DNA of 64,000 nt from Catonia carolina (Eukaryota; Arthropoda; Insecta; Hemiptera; Achilidae), in the NCBI GenBank assembly GCA_035578175.1, contig JAQMRL010000001.1, forward strand, positions 61,527,553 through 61,591,552, written 5' to 3'. The position numbers and the translations under genes were made by a program. Shown in pieces: positions 9,756 through 21,077 of this stretch; positions within the stretch are counted from its first letter, which is position 1; each line of letters opens with the position of its first letter. A model generated the notes under the pieces. It did not search any database. It was not told where the DNA came from and saw only the letters and a program-made list of their open reading frames with translations.

Positions 9756-11805
9756 TATTTGTGACAGAACTAGGTGGCTGGATGTCGGGCACTTTGCCAA
9801 ACACGACATAACCAAATACGGTTAATAAAGCGGAAGGAGTGCCTTTTATTAAAGGTGTTTTACTAAAATCGAGTATTTCGGAAAAGTAGTCAGCGCCAAG
9901 CAGTAAATCTACTGGATTTGGGCTGCGAAAGCGAAAGTCAGCTAGCAGATGTTTAGAAAACTGTTCGCCGACGGACTTGTGAATTCGAGAAGCAGGTAGG
10001 CGGTCTGATATTTTTTGAATAACAGTGGCCTGAATCGGTAGGCGAAAATTAGAATTTTGCGGCGACAGAATTGTAAGGTTTGTAGTGCCCTTAACGGAGG
10101 TAACTTGCGATGAAATACCTTGTAGGCGTTTAGCAGTAGGCGCTATGTCGAGTTGAAGCGAATGAGCAGCGCTATAGGTTAAAAGACTTGCTTGAGAGCC
10201 ATTGTCAATGACAGCGCGAAGTGGAACAATTTTACCGGATGAATTGACAGCGTGAACAATAGCAGTGCCTAACAGCGCGGTTTGGCCGTCAAGGCGACAA
10301 GAAAGCGAATAATCGGTAGATTTTTCAGCGACGACTGACGAAGGCGAATTTACAGTAGCCACCGGCTTATTAGCAGAGCAGGTAGCGCAGGAATTAATTG
10401 GCGGAGTTGCGATAGCAGTAGCATGAATCGACGGCGAAGAATTAGAAAGTAGGCACCCGGGAGATTGAGAATCGTTGACTGGGCGCTCGATGAATGAAGG
10501 CGAATTAGCGATTAGCGAATTATGCGATTTAACAACGGATGAGGCAGATGAATTCGACTGTTGAATGTTACGGTCAGAGTGTAACAGCGTATTATGCGAT
10601 TTAGAATGACAGATACGACAATGTTTAGTTGAGTTGCAGTGGCGACGGTCATGGTGTCCAAAGCAGGCGAAACAGAGTTTGAGACGAGAAATAATTTTGT
10701 AACGATTATCGACAGTTTGCGACAGAAATTCACTGCAGTTGTGAAGCGAGTGAAGGTTAGATTCGCACGAAAGACATTTGATTGAGTTTGAATTAACGAA
10801 AAACGAAGGTATGTTGTCAGAACAAGTAGGCGGCGATGTTGAATTACGATTATTTTGTACAGTACGGTGATTAGCGGATGCCGGATATGATGAGTCCGGT
10901 TTATCGAGGTTAGAACTACTTGAATACGGAGAACGAACATTATCGATAGATTGAGGATTAACTAATTCACAAGAATGCATTTTAGCAGTAACAAACGAGA
11001 TTAAGGATTCGTACGAAGGCACATTAGACGCAGGGTTATGATCTTCAAAGCTGAGTTTAGTAACAGAATCTAAGTTTGAATAAGCGATTTCAAATAAAAG
11101 ATACTCGAGTAGATTAATATTGAGTATTCGCAAGGCACCTATAGCGGCTTCGTGAACATTTAAGAAATGTTTTAACGATTGATAACTTGGAGAATCAGAT
11201 TTGACGAAATTAAAAACTTGACTTAAATGTACATTTGCAATTCTACGTGGATTCGAATAACGGTCGAGTATTAAGTTATATGCCAATAAGTAATTATCAG
11301 CCGACAGTGGTAAATGCTCAATTAAGCGAAGAGGTTCATTATTTAACGAACATCGCAGGTAGTGTAATTTTTGCACGTGAGACAAATCAGAATTATGATG
11401 GATTAAGTCATTGAACAGACTTATGAAGTTCTGGAACTTCGTTATGTCGCCATCAAAGGATGGTAAGCGAATATTAGGTAGCTGGACCAATGGCGAATTA
11501 TTGATTTTGTGTTGATTTGAAATAATTACAGTGTTATCTAGCGATTGAATTAGTTTTTGCGCTGAACCGATTAATTGAAAATATTTGTTTTCAAAATTGG
11601 TGCGCTCGATTTCGAAGTTATTATCAGGTTTAAGTAATTCAAGTTTGGTTTGAATCAATTCAAAGTCAGACCATAAATCAATGAATTTTTCTAACCGCAA
11701 TTTTATTTGAGTTATTTCTGCATTAGATTTGAGAAATAAATCGAAACGATGTAAATGGTTAGTAATAACGTCACGTTTTTTAATTAATGAATTATAATCG
11801 TCCAT
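9676..11805 (-). CDS. gag: Pao/BEL Gag-protease, truncated and fused to satellite sequence (copy 1)
   Basis: Capsid-like polyprotein of a Pao/BEL retrotransposon, 709 residues from the chosen start. The frame is open a further 27 codons upstream. I chose the internal ATG at 11805 because it sits in a strong eukaryotic context (AACATGG) and the upstream stretch is hydrophobic low-complexity leader. Residues 1-100 are helical and charged. Residues about 107-275 match the DUF1759-like Gag core (LPSFDGD, then a W/F-poor helical region). Zinc motifs follow: C344-C347-H352-C357 (CX2CX4HX4C), C378-C381-H385-C390, and C396-C399-H404-H409. A Ser/Asn-rich linker leads to a DUF1758-like aspartic protease with D534-N-G-S at the active site and LLLGADYF at 634-641. 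The usual motif is D-S/T-G, so the Asn is unusual. Residues about 684-709 are encoded by satellite B and end at a satellite stop codon. Pol is lost. No frameshift or internal stop is present. Whether it is expressed is unknown. Confidence 0.85.
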   Translation of the reverse strand: MDDYNSLIKKRDVITNHLHRFDLFLKSNAEITQIKLRLEKFIDLWSDFELIQTKLELLKPDNNFEIERTNFENKYFQLIGSAQKLIQSLDNTVIISNQHKINNSPLVQLPNIRLPSFDGDITKFQNFISLFNDLIHHNSDLSHVQKLHYLRCSLNNEPLRLIEHLPLSADNYLLAYNLILDRYSNPRRIANVHLSQVFNFVKSDSPSYQSLKHFLNVHEAAIGALRILNINLLEYLLFEIAYSNLDSVTKLSFEDHNPASNVPSYESLISFVTAKMHSCELVNPQSIDNVRSPYSSSSNLDKPDSSYPASANHRTVQNNRNSTSPPTCSDNIPSFFVNSNSIKCLSCESNLHSLHNCSEFLSQTVDNRYKIISRLKLCFACFGHHDRRHCNSTKHCRICHSKSHNTLLHSDRNIQQSNSSASSVVKSHNSLIANSPSFIERPVNDSQSPGCLLSNSSPSIHATAIATPPINSCATCSANKPVATVNSPSSVVAEKSTDYSLSCRLDGQTALLGTAIVHAVNSSGKIVPLRAVIDNGSQASLLTYSAAHSLQLDIAPTAKRLQGISSQVTSVKGTTNLTILSPQNSNFRLPIQATVIQKISDRLPASRIHKSVGEQFSKHLLADFRFRSPNPVDLLLGADYFSEILDFSKTPLIKGTPSALLTVFGYVVFGKVPDIQPPSSVTNNGLIIVYCMKQQYIYTAFHSVKLKKS

Positions 11806-12294
11806 GTTGACGAGATAAACGAATAAATATAAGTGAATTAATAAACAAACACAAATTGAGAAAGATAAACAAACATTGACTGTCAATAACTAGGTTAATG
11901 TAACGATCTAGCATTGAAGGTTATTATGAAGTGTACGGCGTGAGCATCAGTCTGTGAATGAAAACTGGTTGACTGTGGAAGAGAGCGTACGAAGAGCGAG
12001 TCTGCGCACTAGAACTTTGTAACTTGATGAAGACGAGAAAATGGCTGCTGTTACAAATTCTTGAACAACAGTTAACAAGCGAGTTAAGCGTTGCGTGTGA
12101 CGTCACGAGACGCGCAGTACATTCTAACAAGTAGATACTAGCAACAAGAAAATACATCTACCGTTAACGCAATAACCGCAGATGATTACACAATATGTAA
12201 TTAACGAATTTAAAGAAATAGAAAAACAGTATATGTAATTGACTGTATCCAAAGATCACTGATATATATCCGATGCCCGGAATAGGACCAATTA
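11806..12294 (-). other. Retroelement leader with putative primer-binding site (copy 1)
   Basis: Untranslated region between LTR and gag. Four bases after the LTR end the minus strand reads TGGTCCTATTCCGGGC (12275-12290). It starts with TGG as a tRNA primer-binding site should, and its first seven bases match the 3' end of animal tRNA-Tyr (AGGACCA); the rest matches poorly. The leader also contains a full CRE (tgacgtca near 12100). Short open frames here (11924-12157 and part of 12164-12532) lack family features and are treated as chance. Confidence 0.5.
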
Positions 12295-13001
12295 TGTTGG
12301 CGCTTGTAAGACGCCGGAATAAAAGACAGTGAAACGAATTTAAACTGAATAATTTTATAGAACTTAGTAAACGATTAATTAACTTATTTCGGAGGACCAG
12401 GTCAGTTTTAAGCGGCTGCCGACCACAGCTAAAACGATTTAAAGAATAAACAAAAGGCTTAGAATCAGGAGGAATAAAACAAAGAACGGTAACGGACAAA
12501 ATTGATAGGGAAAAACAAGGGGATACACACATTTGAAATAACTAACTGTAACAACGGAAAAATGCTCTTACCTGGAGTCCATTAACAACTTGAAACTTGT
12601 AGAAAATCACGAGGAAGCGCACTGGTAACATTGCAATGAATACACTAAGACAGTTTACAATAAAAAGCACATGAGCATTGAATATAATTCACATAAGCAT
12701 AGAATAATGAACAGTTTAGGTTTGTGATAACCCAACGAGAGACGAAACGAACTGATTGAAAACGAAGAAATTGGCAGGGCATCGCTAACCCAAGCCACGC
12801 GCTAATCGCACTAGATAAGAACACAACCGTACATCACAGCAGCTAAGACAAAAGTGAGTGGGGAAGAGGCCGGAAAATGAAAGGGAAGGAAGGGGTACGG
12901 ATGACGTGACTTAATGATGTCACACGGAAGCAGATGCAGGAGCACATTGTTATTAGCGGGGAAAACAGTTTGAATTGACCCGGGTAAGACTGGCGCTAAC
13001 A
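12295..13001 (-). repeat. 5' LTR of the Pao/BEL fragment (copy 1), 707 bp
   Basis: On the minus strand the segment starts TGTTAGCGCC and ends AGCGCCAACA. These are inverted terminal repeats of the TG...CA type with the same GCGCC core, which sets both borders. Inside are an arthropod-type initiator match (TCAGTT at 12755-12750), CRE-like sites near 12903 and 12917, and a consensus splice donor CAG|GTAAGA at 12574-12566. No second LTR is present to confirm the borders. Confidence 0.72.
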
Positions 13002-13224
13002 ACAGAACTATTATTTTAGCCGTGGAAGTAGCAGTTGAAATTTAAAAAATATTTAACTGTTTAATGTTTCATATAGGCAATACTAATTTTCGCATCATAA
13101 AATAAAAGAATGAAAATAACTGCGAATAAACGCGGAGAAAAAACAAAAATATTGCCTAGACATTTTTAAAATCGTTAAACGTTTTTAGTGTAACTGATTG
13201 TCGTTAAAAGGGCATAATTTGTAT
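13002..13224 (+). repeat. Truncated A tail, right flank of retroelement 1
   Basis: The last 223 bp of an A monomer, starting acagaactatta. By eye it is identical to the A3 tail at 9205-9427, including the subtype mark tagacattttt. With the following B head it forms the right copy of a 551-bp direct repeat flanking the retroelement. Confidence 0.93.
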
Positions 13225-15086
13225 TTTGCTCTTACTAGGTATTGTTCAAGTATATTCTAAATTTCAGTTTGGTAATGCCGGCGATTCTACTGTCGATTAG
13301 TTGACAAAAAAAACTTCAGAGACGTCTTTATTAGAATAAACCTTAATATACAATGAAAAGATCACAATGTGTTACGTTCGTGTAGTAGTGTTTGCATGGT
13401 AGCCGACAAAATAATGTCTTAAATTTAAACAAGCTTGTATGTGACAACGCAATCTATTCTTGTGCTTCCTTTTTATGACTTTTTTAATTTAACACTGTGA
13501 AAAGCAGTATAAATATACTGCTGTTTCATACAATAAACTATAATCAATCCGTACTCGGAAGAACTATAACAAGTTTAAAAATGTTGTTGCTAGGCGTTTT
13601 ATTTCTGGAAAGTATAGCATTTCAGTAGACGTTACTGTTTAATATTCGGCCGTATCGTTAACTGGGCGGTGACAATGGGCGGATTTATGTAAAAATATAA
13701 GTCGACGTCACGCGCAGGAACAGTACCGGACCAATCAGGAAGCTTGATACTGACAAATGACGTAATACTGATTGAGACGATTTCATTGGTTGATATCGGA
13801 TGACGTAGTGAACTATAATGAGCCCTCTGATTGGACAATATTAACCAATCAAAATGACGCATAAGACGACATCTGATCGGGTTTGAAGATTTTTCATTGG
13901 TTGAGAATACTAGTTTCTGATTGGTCCAATATTATAACTTTTATTGACGTCACACGGACGTCACCGTCATTGTAGGCCGCCTCACTCGCAACACCTAAAT
14001 AATTATATTTTCAACTGTAGATCAGTTCTATTAGATTTCAATTACATATTTTCAGATATGTTATAGACACAAATGGTGCAGAAGAAAAAAACATTCGTTA
14101 ACTAACGCTTTATAATGATTATTTCTTTGTTGATTTAGGATCCGAAAATTAACTCAAAATGTATAATTAAAACTTACACGTTCTTCGCCAACCGTGTAAA
14201 ATTCCAATTAACAATTCATTCCTCCTTAAAAAACATTAGAAAATTAGTTGTGCATGGCTTTCTGTTTATTATTGCCTTAGTTAAAATTCAAACACAAAAA
14301 TTATAACTCTCTGAAAAAGGACCGTACGAAATGATAGACTACGCCTATGTTATTTAAGGAAGATGTTGGTATGAACATTAAATTTAATAAACTATTATCA
14401 ACTTATACTTTTTGTACGATTAATAAGATAAATTTTTACATTCTTTCATAACATTGATAACATCCTTTCTTTCAAATCCAATCTATCAAGTAACTTAAAA
14501 TTAGGTAAATAATGAGATGTTAAATACTTGGCACAATTAATTTAGGCTTTTAGATCATTAGGCTAGATGTTAGTTCGAACATTTACAGGTTATCTGAAAT
14601 AAACTAAAAATTTAATTGGGTTTTTTTTTATTGTTTATAACCGTATCACTCAGTAGAAGCGTGTTTTTATGAGCGTAGCAGGTTTTCTAAAAACATTTTC
14701 AGTTGGCACGTTTCAAATGGCGCCTTTAATATATTCACTGCAAGGTCTAACTGCATAATCATCAACTGTCATTGTAAGAAGCTCTAAAAGTGTTTATTTC
14801 ATTAGTACCTCTTATTTTCTTAATATATTTTAGTCGAAAATTTGCTTCTCTCGCTCAAAAAACAGAACGATTATTAAAGCCGTGGAAGTAGCAGTTAAAA
14901 TCTAAAAAATACTTAACAGTTTAACTGCCTCTTGTAGGCAATACTTAATTTTGGCATCAAAAAATAAAATAATGGCACAAGCAGCGAAAAAACGCGGAGA
15001 AATACCAAAAATATCGCCCAGAAAATTTTTATATTGTTAACCGTGTTTAGTGTGACTGATTGTCGTCAAAAGGGCACAATTTGTAT
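13225..15086 (+). repeat. Monomer B4 (post-retroelement subtype)
   Basis: Full B monomer, 1,862 bp. Marks are aactataacaag near 13563, gttgctagg near 13585, gtcgacgtc near 13701 and a 4-bp deletion giving aaattataactctctg near 14299. These are shared with B7 and B11, which also follow retroelement copies. The gtcgacgtc change still leaves a CRE. Confidence 0.95.
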
Positions 15087-16985
15087 TTTGCTCTTACTTG
15101 GTATTGATCAAGTATATTCTAAATTTCAGTTTTATAATGCCGTCGATTCTACTTACGATTTTTTGACAAGAAAACTTCAGTGACGTCCTTGTTAGAATTT
15201 ACAAACTTTAATATATTTTATATGTTTTTTTAACTTTAATATACAGTGAATAAATCACATTTTATTACGTTCTTATCGAAGTGTCTGCATGGTAGCCGAC
15301 AAAGTAACCTCTTAAAGTTGAACAAGCTTGTATGTGACAACGCAATCTATTCTTTTGCTTCCTTTTTATGACTTTTTTATTTCATAGTGTGAAAAGCAGG
15401 TGTGAATGTACTGCTGTTACATACAATAATACCATAATCATTGCGTACTCGGAAGACCCCTAACAAAATTTAACATGTTTTTGGTAGGTGTTTTAATTCT
15501 GGAACGTATTGCATTTCAGTAGACGTTATTCTCTATTATTCGGCCGTATCATTAACTGGGCGGTGGCAATGGGCGGATCTTATGTAAAAATGTAAGGTTA
15601 CGTCACGCGCAGGAACAGTACCGGTTCAATCAGGAAGCTCAACACTGACAAATAACGTAATACTGAATGAGACGACTTCATCGGTTCATATCGGATTACG
15701 TAGTGAACTATAATGAGCTCTCTGATTGGACAATAACAACTAATCAAATTGACGCCTAAGCAGACATCTGATTGGTTAGGTTTGGAGATTTTTCATTGGT
15801 TGAGAATACTACGCTCTGATTGGTCCTATATTATATCTGCCTTTGACGTCACACGCGCGTTGTCGTCATTGTAGGCCGCCTTACTCGCAAGACCTAAATA
15901 ATTATTTTCTTCTACTGTACATCGGTTCTATTATATTTTAGTAGTATATTTTCGGATATGTTAAAGACACAAATAGTGCGAAAGGAATAAAAATTCGTTA
16001 AGTAACGCTCTCTAATAATTATTTCTTTGTTGATTTAGGAACTGATAGTTAACTCAAAACGTATAATAAAAATATACACGTTCTGCGCCAATAGTGTAAA
16101 ACTGCAAACAACAATTCATTCCTCCTTAAAAAACGTTAGAAAATTAGTTGTGCATTGCCCTCTGTTTATTATTGGTATAGTCAAAATTCAACCACAAAAA
16201 TTATAATAATTCTTAAAAAAACCGTGCGTATTGATGTACTACGCCTATGTTATTTAAGGAAGATGTTGGTTAGAACATTAAATTTAATAAACTATTAACA
16301 GATTATATTTTTTGTACGATTAGTAAGATTAAATTTGTACGTTCTTTCACAACGACGTTGATAACATCTTTTCTTACAAATCTGATTTTTCAAGTTACTT
16401 TAAATTAGGTAATTAATGAGATGTTAAATACTCGGCACAATTAATTTGAGTTTTTAGATCATTAGGGTAGAAGTTAGTTGAAACATTTACAAGTTATCTG
16501 AAATAAACTGAAAAGTTAATTGGGTTACTTTTTTGGTTTGCAACCGTATGTTTCAGTAGAAAAGTCATTTGATGAGCAAAGCAGGCCTTCTAAACAATTT
16601 TCAGTTCGCACTTCGCAAATGCGCCTTTAATATATTCACACTGCAAGGTCTAACTGTACAATAATCTACTGTCATATGAAGAAGGTCTAAAAGTTTTTAT
16701 TTCACCAGTACTTCTTATGTTGTTATAATGTTTATTCGAAAATTGCTTCATTCGTGAAGAAAATAGAACTATTATTTTAGCCGTGGAAGTAGCAGTTGAT
16801 ATTTAAAAAATATTTAACTGTTTAATGTTTCATATAGGCAATAGTAATTTTCGCATCATAAAATAAAAGAATGAAAATAACTGCGAATTAACGCGGAGAA
16901 AAAACAAAAATATTGCCTAGATATTTTTAAAATCGTTAAACGTTTTTAGTGTAACTGATTGTCGTTAAAAGGGCATAATTTGTAT
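15087..16985 (+). repeat. Monomer A4, mosaic tail
   Basis: Most of the unit matches A6 and A9 (gtctgcatgg, ggttagaacatt, caatagtaat). The tail reads gcgaattaacgcgg and atattgcct, as in A2. The switch lies between 16844 and 16889, the probable junction of the 11,322-bp duplication. Confidence 0.92.
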
Positions 16986-18850
16986 TTTGCTCTTACAAGG
17001 TATTGTTCAAGTATATTCTAAATTTCAGTTTGGTAATGCCGGCGATTCTACTGACGATTAGTTGACAAAAACAACTTCACAGACGTCTTTATTAGAATAA
17101 TCCTTAATATACAATGAAAAGATCACAATGTGTTACGTTCGTGTAGTAGTGTTTGCATGGTAGCCGACAAAATAATGTCTTAAATTTAAGCAAGCTTGTA
17201 TGTGACAACGCAATCTATTCTTGTGCTTCCTTTTTATGACTTTTTTTAATTTAACACTGTGAAAAGCAGTACAAATATACTGCTGTTTCATACAATAAAC
17301 TATAATCAATCCGTACTCGGAAGAACCTTAACAAGTTTAAAAATGTTGTTGGTAGGCGTTTTATTTCTGGAAAGTATAGCATTTCAGTAGACGTTATTGT
17401 TTAATATTCGGCCGTATCGTTAACTGGGCGGTGACAATGGGCGGATTTATGTAAAAATGTAAGTTGACGTCACGCGCAGGAACAGTACCGGACCAATCAG
17501 GAAGCTTGATACTGACAAATGACGTAATACTGATTGAGACGATTTCATTGGTTGATATCGGATGACGTAGTGAACTATAATGAGCCCTCTGATTGGACAA
17601 TATTAACCAATCAAAATGACGCATAAGACGACAACTGATCGGGTTTGAAGATTTTTCATTGGTTGAGAATACTAGTTTCTGATTGGTCCAATATTATATC
17701 TTTTATTGACGTCACACGGACGTCACCGTCATTGTAGGCCGCCTCACTCGCAACACCTAAATAATTATATTTTCAACTGTAGATCAGTTCTATTAGATTT
17801 CAATTACATATTTTCAGGTATGTTATAGACACAAATGGTGCAGAAGAAAAAAATATTCGTTAACTAACGCTTTATAATGATTATTTCTTTGTTGATTTAG
17901 GATCCGATAATTAACTCAAAATGTATAATTAAAACTTACACGTTCTTCGCCAACCGTGTAAAATTCCAATTAACAATTCATTCCTCCTTAAAAAACATTA
18001 GAAAATTAGTTGTGCATGGCTTTCTGTTTATTATTGCCTTAGTTAAAATTCAAACACAAAAATTATAATAACTCTCTGAAATAAGACCGTACGAATTGAT
18101 AGACTACGCCTATGTTATTTAAGGAAGATGTTGGTATGAACATTAAATTTAATAAACTATTATCAACTTATATTTTTTGTACGATTAATAAGATTAAATT
18201 TTTACATTCTTTCATAACATTGATAACATCCTTTCTTTCAAATCCAATCTATCAAGTAACTTAAAATTAGGTAAATAATGAGATGTTAAATACTTGGCAC
18301 AATTAATTTAGGCTTTTAGATCATTAGGCTAAATGTTAGTTCGAACATTTACAGGTTATCTGAAATAAACTAAAAATTTAATTGGGTTTTTTTATTGTTT
18401 ATAACCGTATCACTCAGTAGAAGCGTGTTTTTATGAGCGTAGCAGGTTTTCTAAAAACATTTTCAGTTCGCACGTTTCAAATGGCGCCTTTAATATATTC
18501 ACTGCAAGGTCTAACTGCATAATCATCAACTGTCATTGTAAGAAGCTCTAAAAGTGTTTATTTCATTAGTACCTCTTATTTTCTTAATATATTTTAGTCG
18601 AAAATTTGCTTCTCTCGCTCAAAAAACAGAACGATTATTAAAGCCGTGGAAGTAGCAGTTAAAATCTAAAAAATACTTAACAGTTTAACTGCCTCTTGTA
18701 GGCAATACTTAATTTTGGCATCACAAAATAAAATAATGGCACAAGCAGCGAAAAAACGCGGAGAAATACCAAAAATATCGCCCAGAAAATTTTTATATTG
18801 TTAACCGTGTTTAGTGTGACTGATTGTCGTCAAAAGGGCACAATTTGTAT
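16986..18850 (+). repeat. Monomer B5 (copy of B2)
   Basis: Shares the private marks of B2 (ttacaaggtattg, caacttcacag, broken TATA palindrome) at an offset of exactly 11,322 bp. No gene. Confidence 0.95.
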
Positions 18851-20749
18851 TTTGCTCTTACTTGGTATTGATCAAGTATATTCTAAATTTCGGTTTTATA
18901 ATGCCGTCGATTCTACTTACGATTTTTTGACAAGAAAACTTCAGTGACGTCCTTGTTAGAATTTACAAACTGTAATATATTTTATATATTTTTTAACTTT
19001 AATATTCAGTGAAAAAATCACATTTTGTTACGTTCGTATCGTAGTGTTTGCATGGTAGCCGACAAAGTAACCTCTTAAAGTTGAACAAGCTTGTATGTGA
19101 CAACGCAATCTATTCTTTTGCTTCCTTTTTATGACTTTTTTATTTCATAGTGTGAAAAGCAGGTGTGAATATACTCCTGTTACATACAATAATACCATAA
19201 TCATTGCGTACTCGGAAGACCCCCTAACAAAATTTAACATGTTTTTGGTAGGTGTTTTAATTCTGGAACGTATTGCATTTCAGTAGACGTTATTCTCTAT
19301 TATTCGGCCCTATCATTAACTGGGCGGTGGCAATGGGCGGATCTTATGTAAAAATGTAAGCTTACGTCACGCGCAGGAACAGCACCGGTTCAATCAGGAA
19401 GCTCAACAATGACAAATGACGTCATACTGAATGAGACGACTTCATCGGTTCTTATCGGATTACGTAGTGAACTATTATAAGCTCTCTGATTGGAAAATAA
19501 TAACTAATCAAATTGACGCCTAAGCAGACATCTGATTGGTTAGGTTTGGAGATTTTTCATTGGTTGAGAATACTACGCTCTGATTGGTCCTATATTATAT
19601 CTGCCTTTGACGTCACACGCGCGTTGTCGTCATTGTAGGCCGCCTTACTCGCAAGACCTAAATAATTATTTTTTTCTACTGTACATCGGTTCTATTATAT
19701 TTTAGTAGTATATTTTCGGATATGTAAAGACACAAATAGTGCGAAAGGAATAAAAATTCGTTAAGTAACGCTCTCTAATAATTATTTCTTTGTTGATTTA
19801 GGAACTGATAGTTAACTCAAAACGTATAATAAAAATATACACGTTCTGCGCCAATAGTGTAAAACTGCAATCAACAAACTCATTCCTCCTTAAAAAACGT
19901 TAGAAAATTAGTTGTGCATTGCTCTCTGTTTATTATTGGTATAGTCAAAATTCAACCACAAAAATTATAATAATTCTTAAAAAAACCGTGCGCATTGATG
20001 TACTACGCCTATGTTATTTAAGGAAGATGTTGGTTTGAACATTAAATTTAATAAACTATTATCAGATTATATTTTTTGTACGATTAGTAAGATTAAATTT
20101 GTACGTTCTTTCACAACGACGTTGATAACATCTTTTCTTACAAATCTGATTTTTCAAGTTACTTTAAATTAGGTAATTATGGAGATGTTAAATACTCGGC
20201 ACAATTAATTTGAGTTTTTAGATCATTAGGGTAGAAGTTAGTTGAAACATTTACAAGTTATCTGAAATAAACCGAAAAGTTAATTGGGTTACTTTTTTGG
20301 TTTGCAAACGTATGTTTCAGTAGAAAAGTCATTTGATGAGCAAAGCAGGCCTTCTAAACAATTTTCAGTTCGCACTTCGCAAATGCGCCTTTAATATATT
20401 CACACTGCAAGGTCTAACTGTACAATAATCTACTGTCATATGAAGAAGGTCTAAAAGTTTTTATTTCACCAGTACTTCTTATGTTGTTATAATGTTTATT
20501 CGAAAATTGCTTCATTCGTGAAGAAAACAGAACTATTATTTTAGCCGTGGAAGTAGCAGTTGAAATTTAAAAAATATTTAACTGTTTAATGTTTCATATA
20601 GGCAATACTAATTTTCGCATCATAAAATAAAAGAATGAAAATAACTGCGAATAAACGCGGAGAAAAAACAAAAATATTGCCTAGACATTTTTAAAATCGT
20701 TAAACGTTTTTAGTGTAACTGATTGTCGTTAAAAGGGCATAATTTGTAT
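18851..20749 (+). repeat. Monomer A5 (copy of A3)
   Basis: Carries the pre-retroelement A marks (caaactgtaat, ggccctatc, tagacattttt) and lies 11,322 bp after A3. Confidence 0.95.
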
Positions 20750-21077
20750 TTTGCTCTTACTAGGTATTGTTCAAGTATATTCTAAATTTCAGTTTGGTAA
20801 TGCCGGCGATTCTACTGTCGATTAGTTGACAAAAAAAACTTCAGAGACGTCTTTATTAGAATAAACCTTAATATACAATGAAAAGATCACAATGTGTTTC
20901 GTTCGTGTAGTAGTGTTTGCATGGTAGCCGACAAAATAATGTCTTAAATTTAAACAAGCTTGTATGTGACAACGCAATCTATTCTTGTGCTTCCTTTTTA
21001 TGACTTTTTTAATTTAACACTGTGAAAAGCAGTATAAATATACTGCTGTTTCATACAATAAACTATAATCAATCCGT
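20750..21077 (+). repeat. Truncated B head, left flank of retroelement 2
   Basis: Same 328-bp B fragment as at 9428-9755, with the same single marker T (tgtgtttcg) and the same breakpoint. Confidence 0.93.

Larger units (their letters stand above)
9756..13001 (-). mobile_element. Pao/BEL LTR-retrotransposon fragment, copy 1 (5' LTR, leader, gag, protease)
   Basis: Foreign to the satellite and on the minus strand. The order from 13001 downward is LTR, putative primer-binding site, leader, gag with zinc knuckles, and a retropepsin-like domain, then a sharp cut into satellite B at 9755/9756. Reverse transcriptase, RNase H, integrase, polypurine tract and 3' LTR are absent, so this is not autonomous. 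The right border begins TGTTAGCGCC on the minus strand, directly abutting an A tail. Copies at 21078-24323 and 36175-39420 have the same length and encode the same protein, with identical offsets to the flanking repeats. They therefore multiplied with the array. Confidence 0.93.

Noticed and set aside
10512..10940. 142-residue minus-strand open frame inside gag
   Set aside because: It is an alternate-frame shadow of the gag zinc-knuckle region and has no family features of its own.
11806..11886. 27-codon upstream extension of gag with a hydrophobic run resembling a signal peptide
   Set aside because: Gag is cytoplasmic, and the ATG at 11805 has a much better context with a charged N-terminus typical of the family, so the extension is probably leader.
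12164..12532. 122-residue minus-strand open frame across the LTR end and leader, with similar short frames at 11924-12157 and 12811-13002
   Set aside because: They overlap LTR, primer-binding site and leader, lack domains, and are not expected to be coding in Pao/BEL elements.
9756..13001. Complete, mobile Pao/BEL element
   Set aside because: Reverse transcriptase, RNase H, integrase and the 3' LTR are missing, and no target-site duplication is visible.
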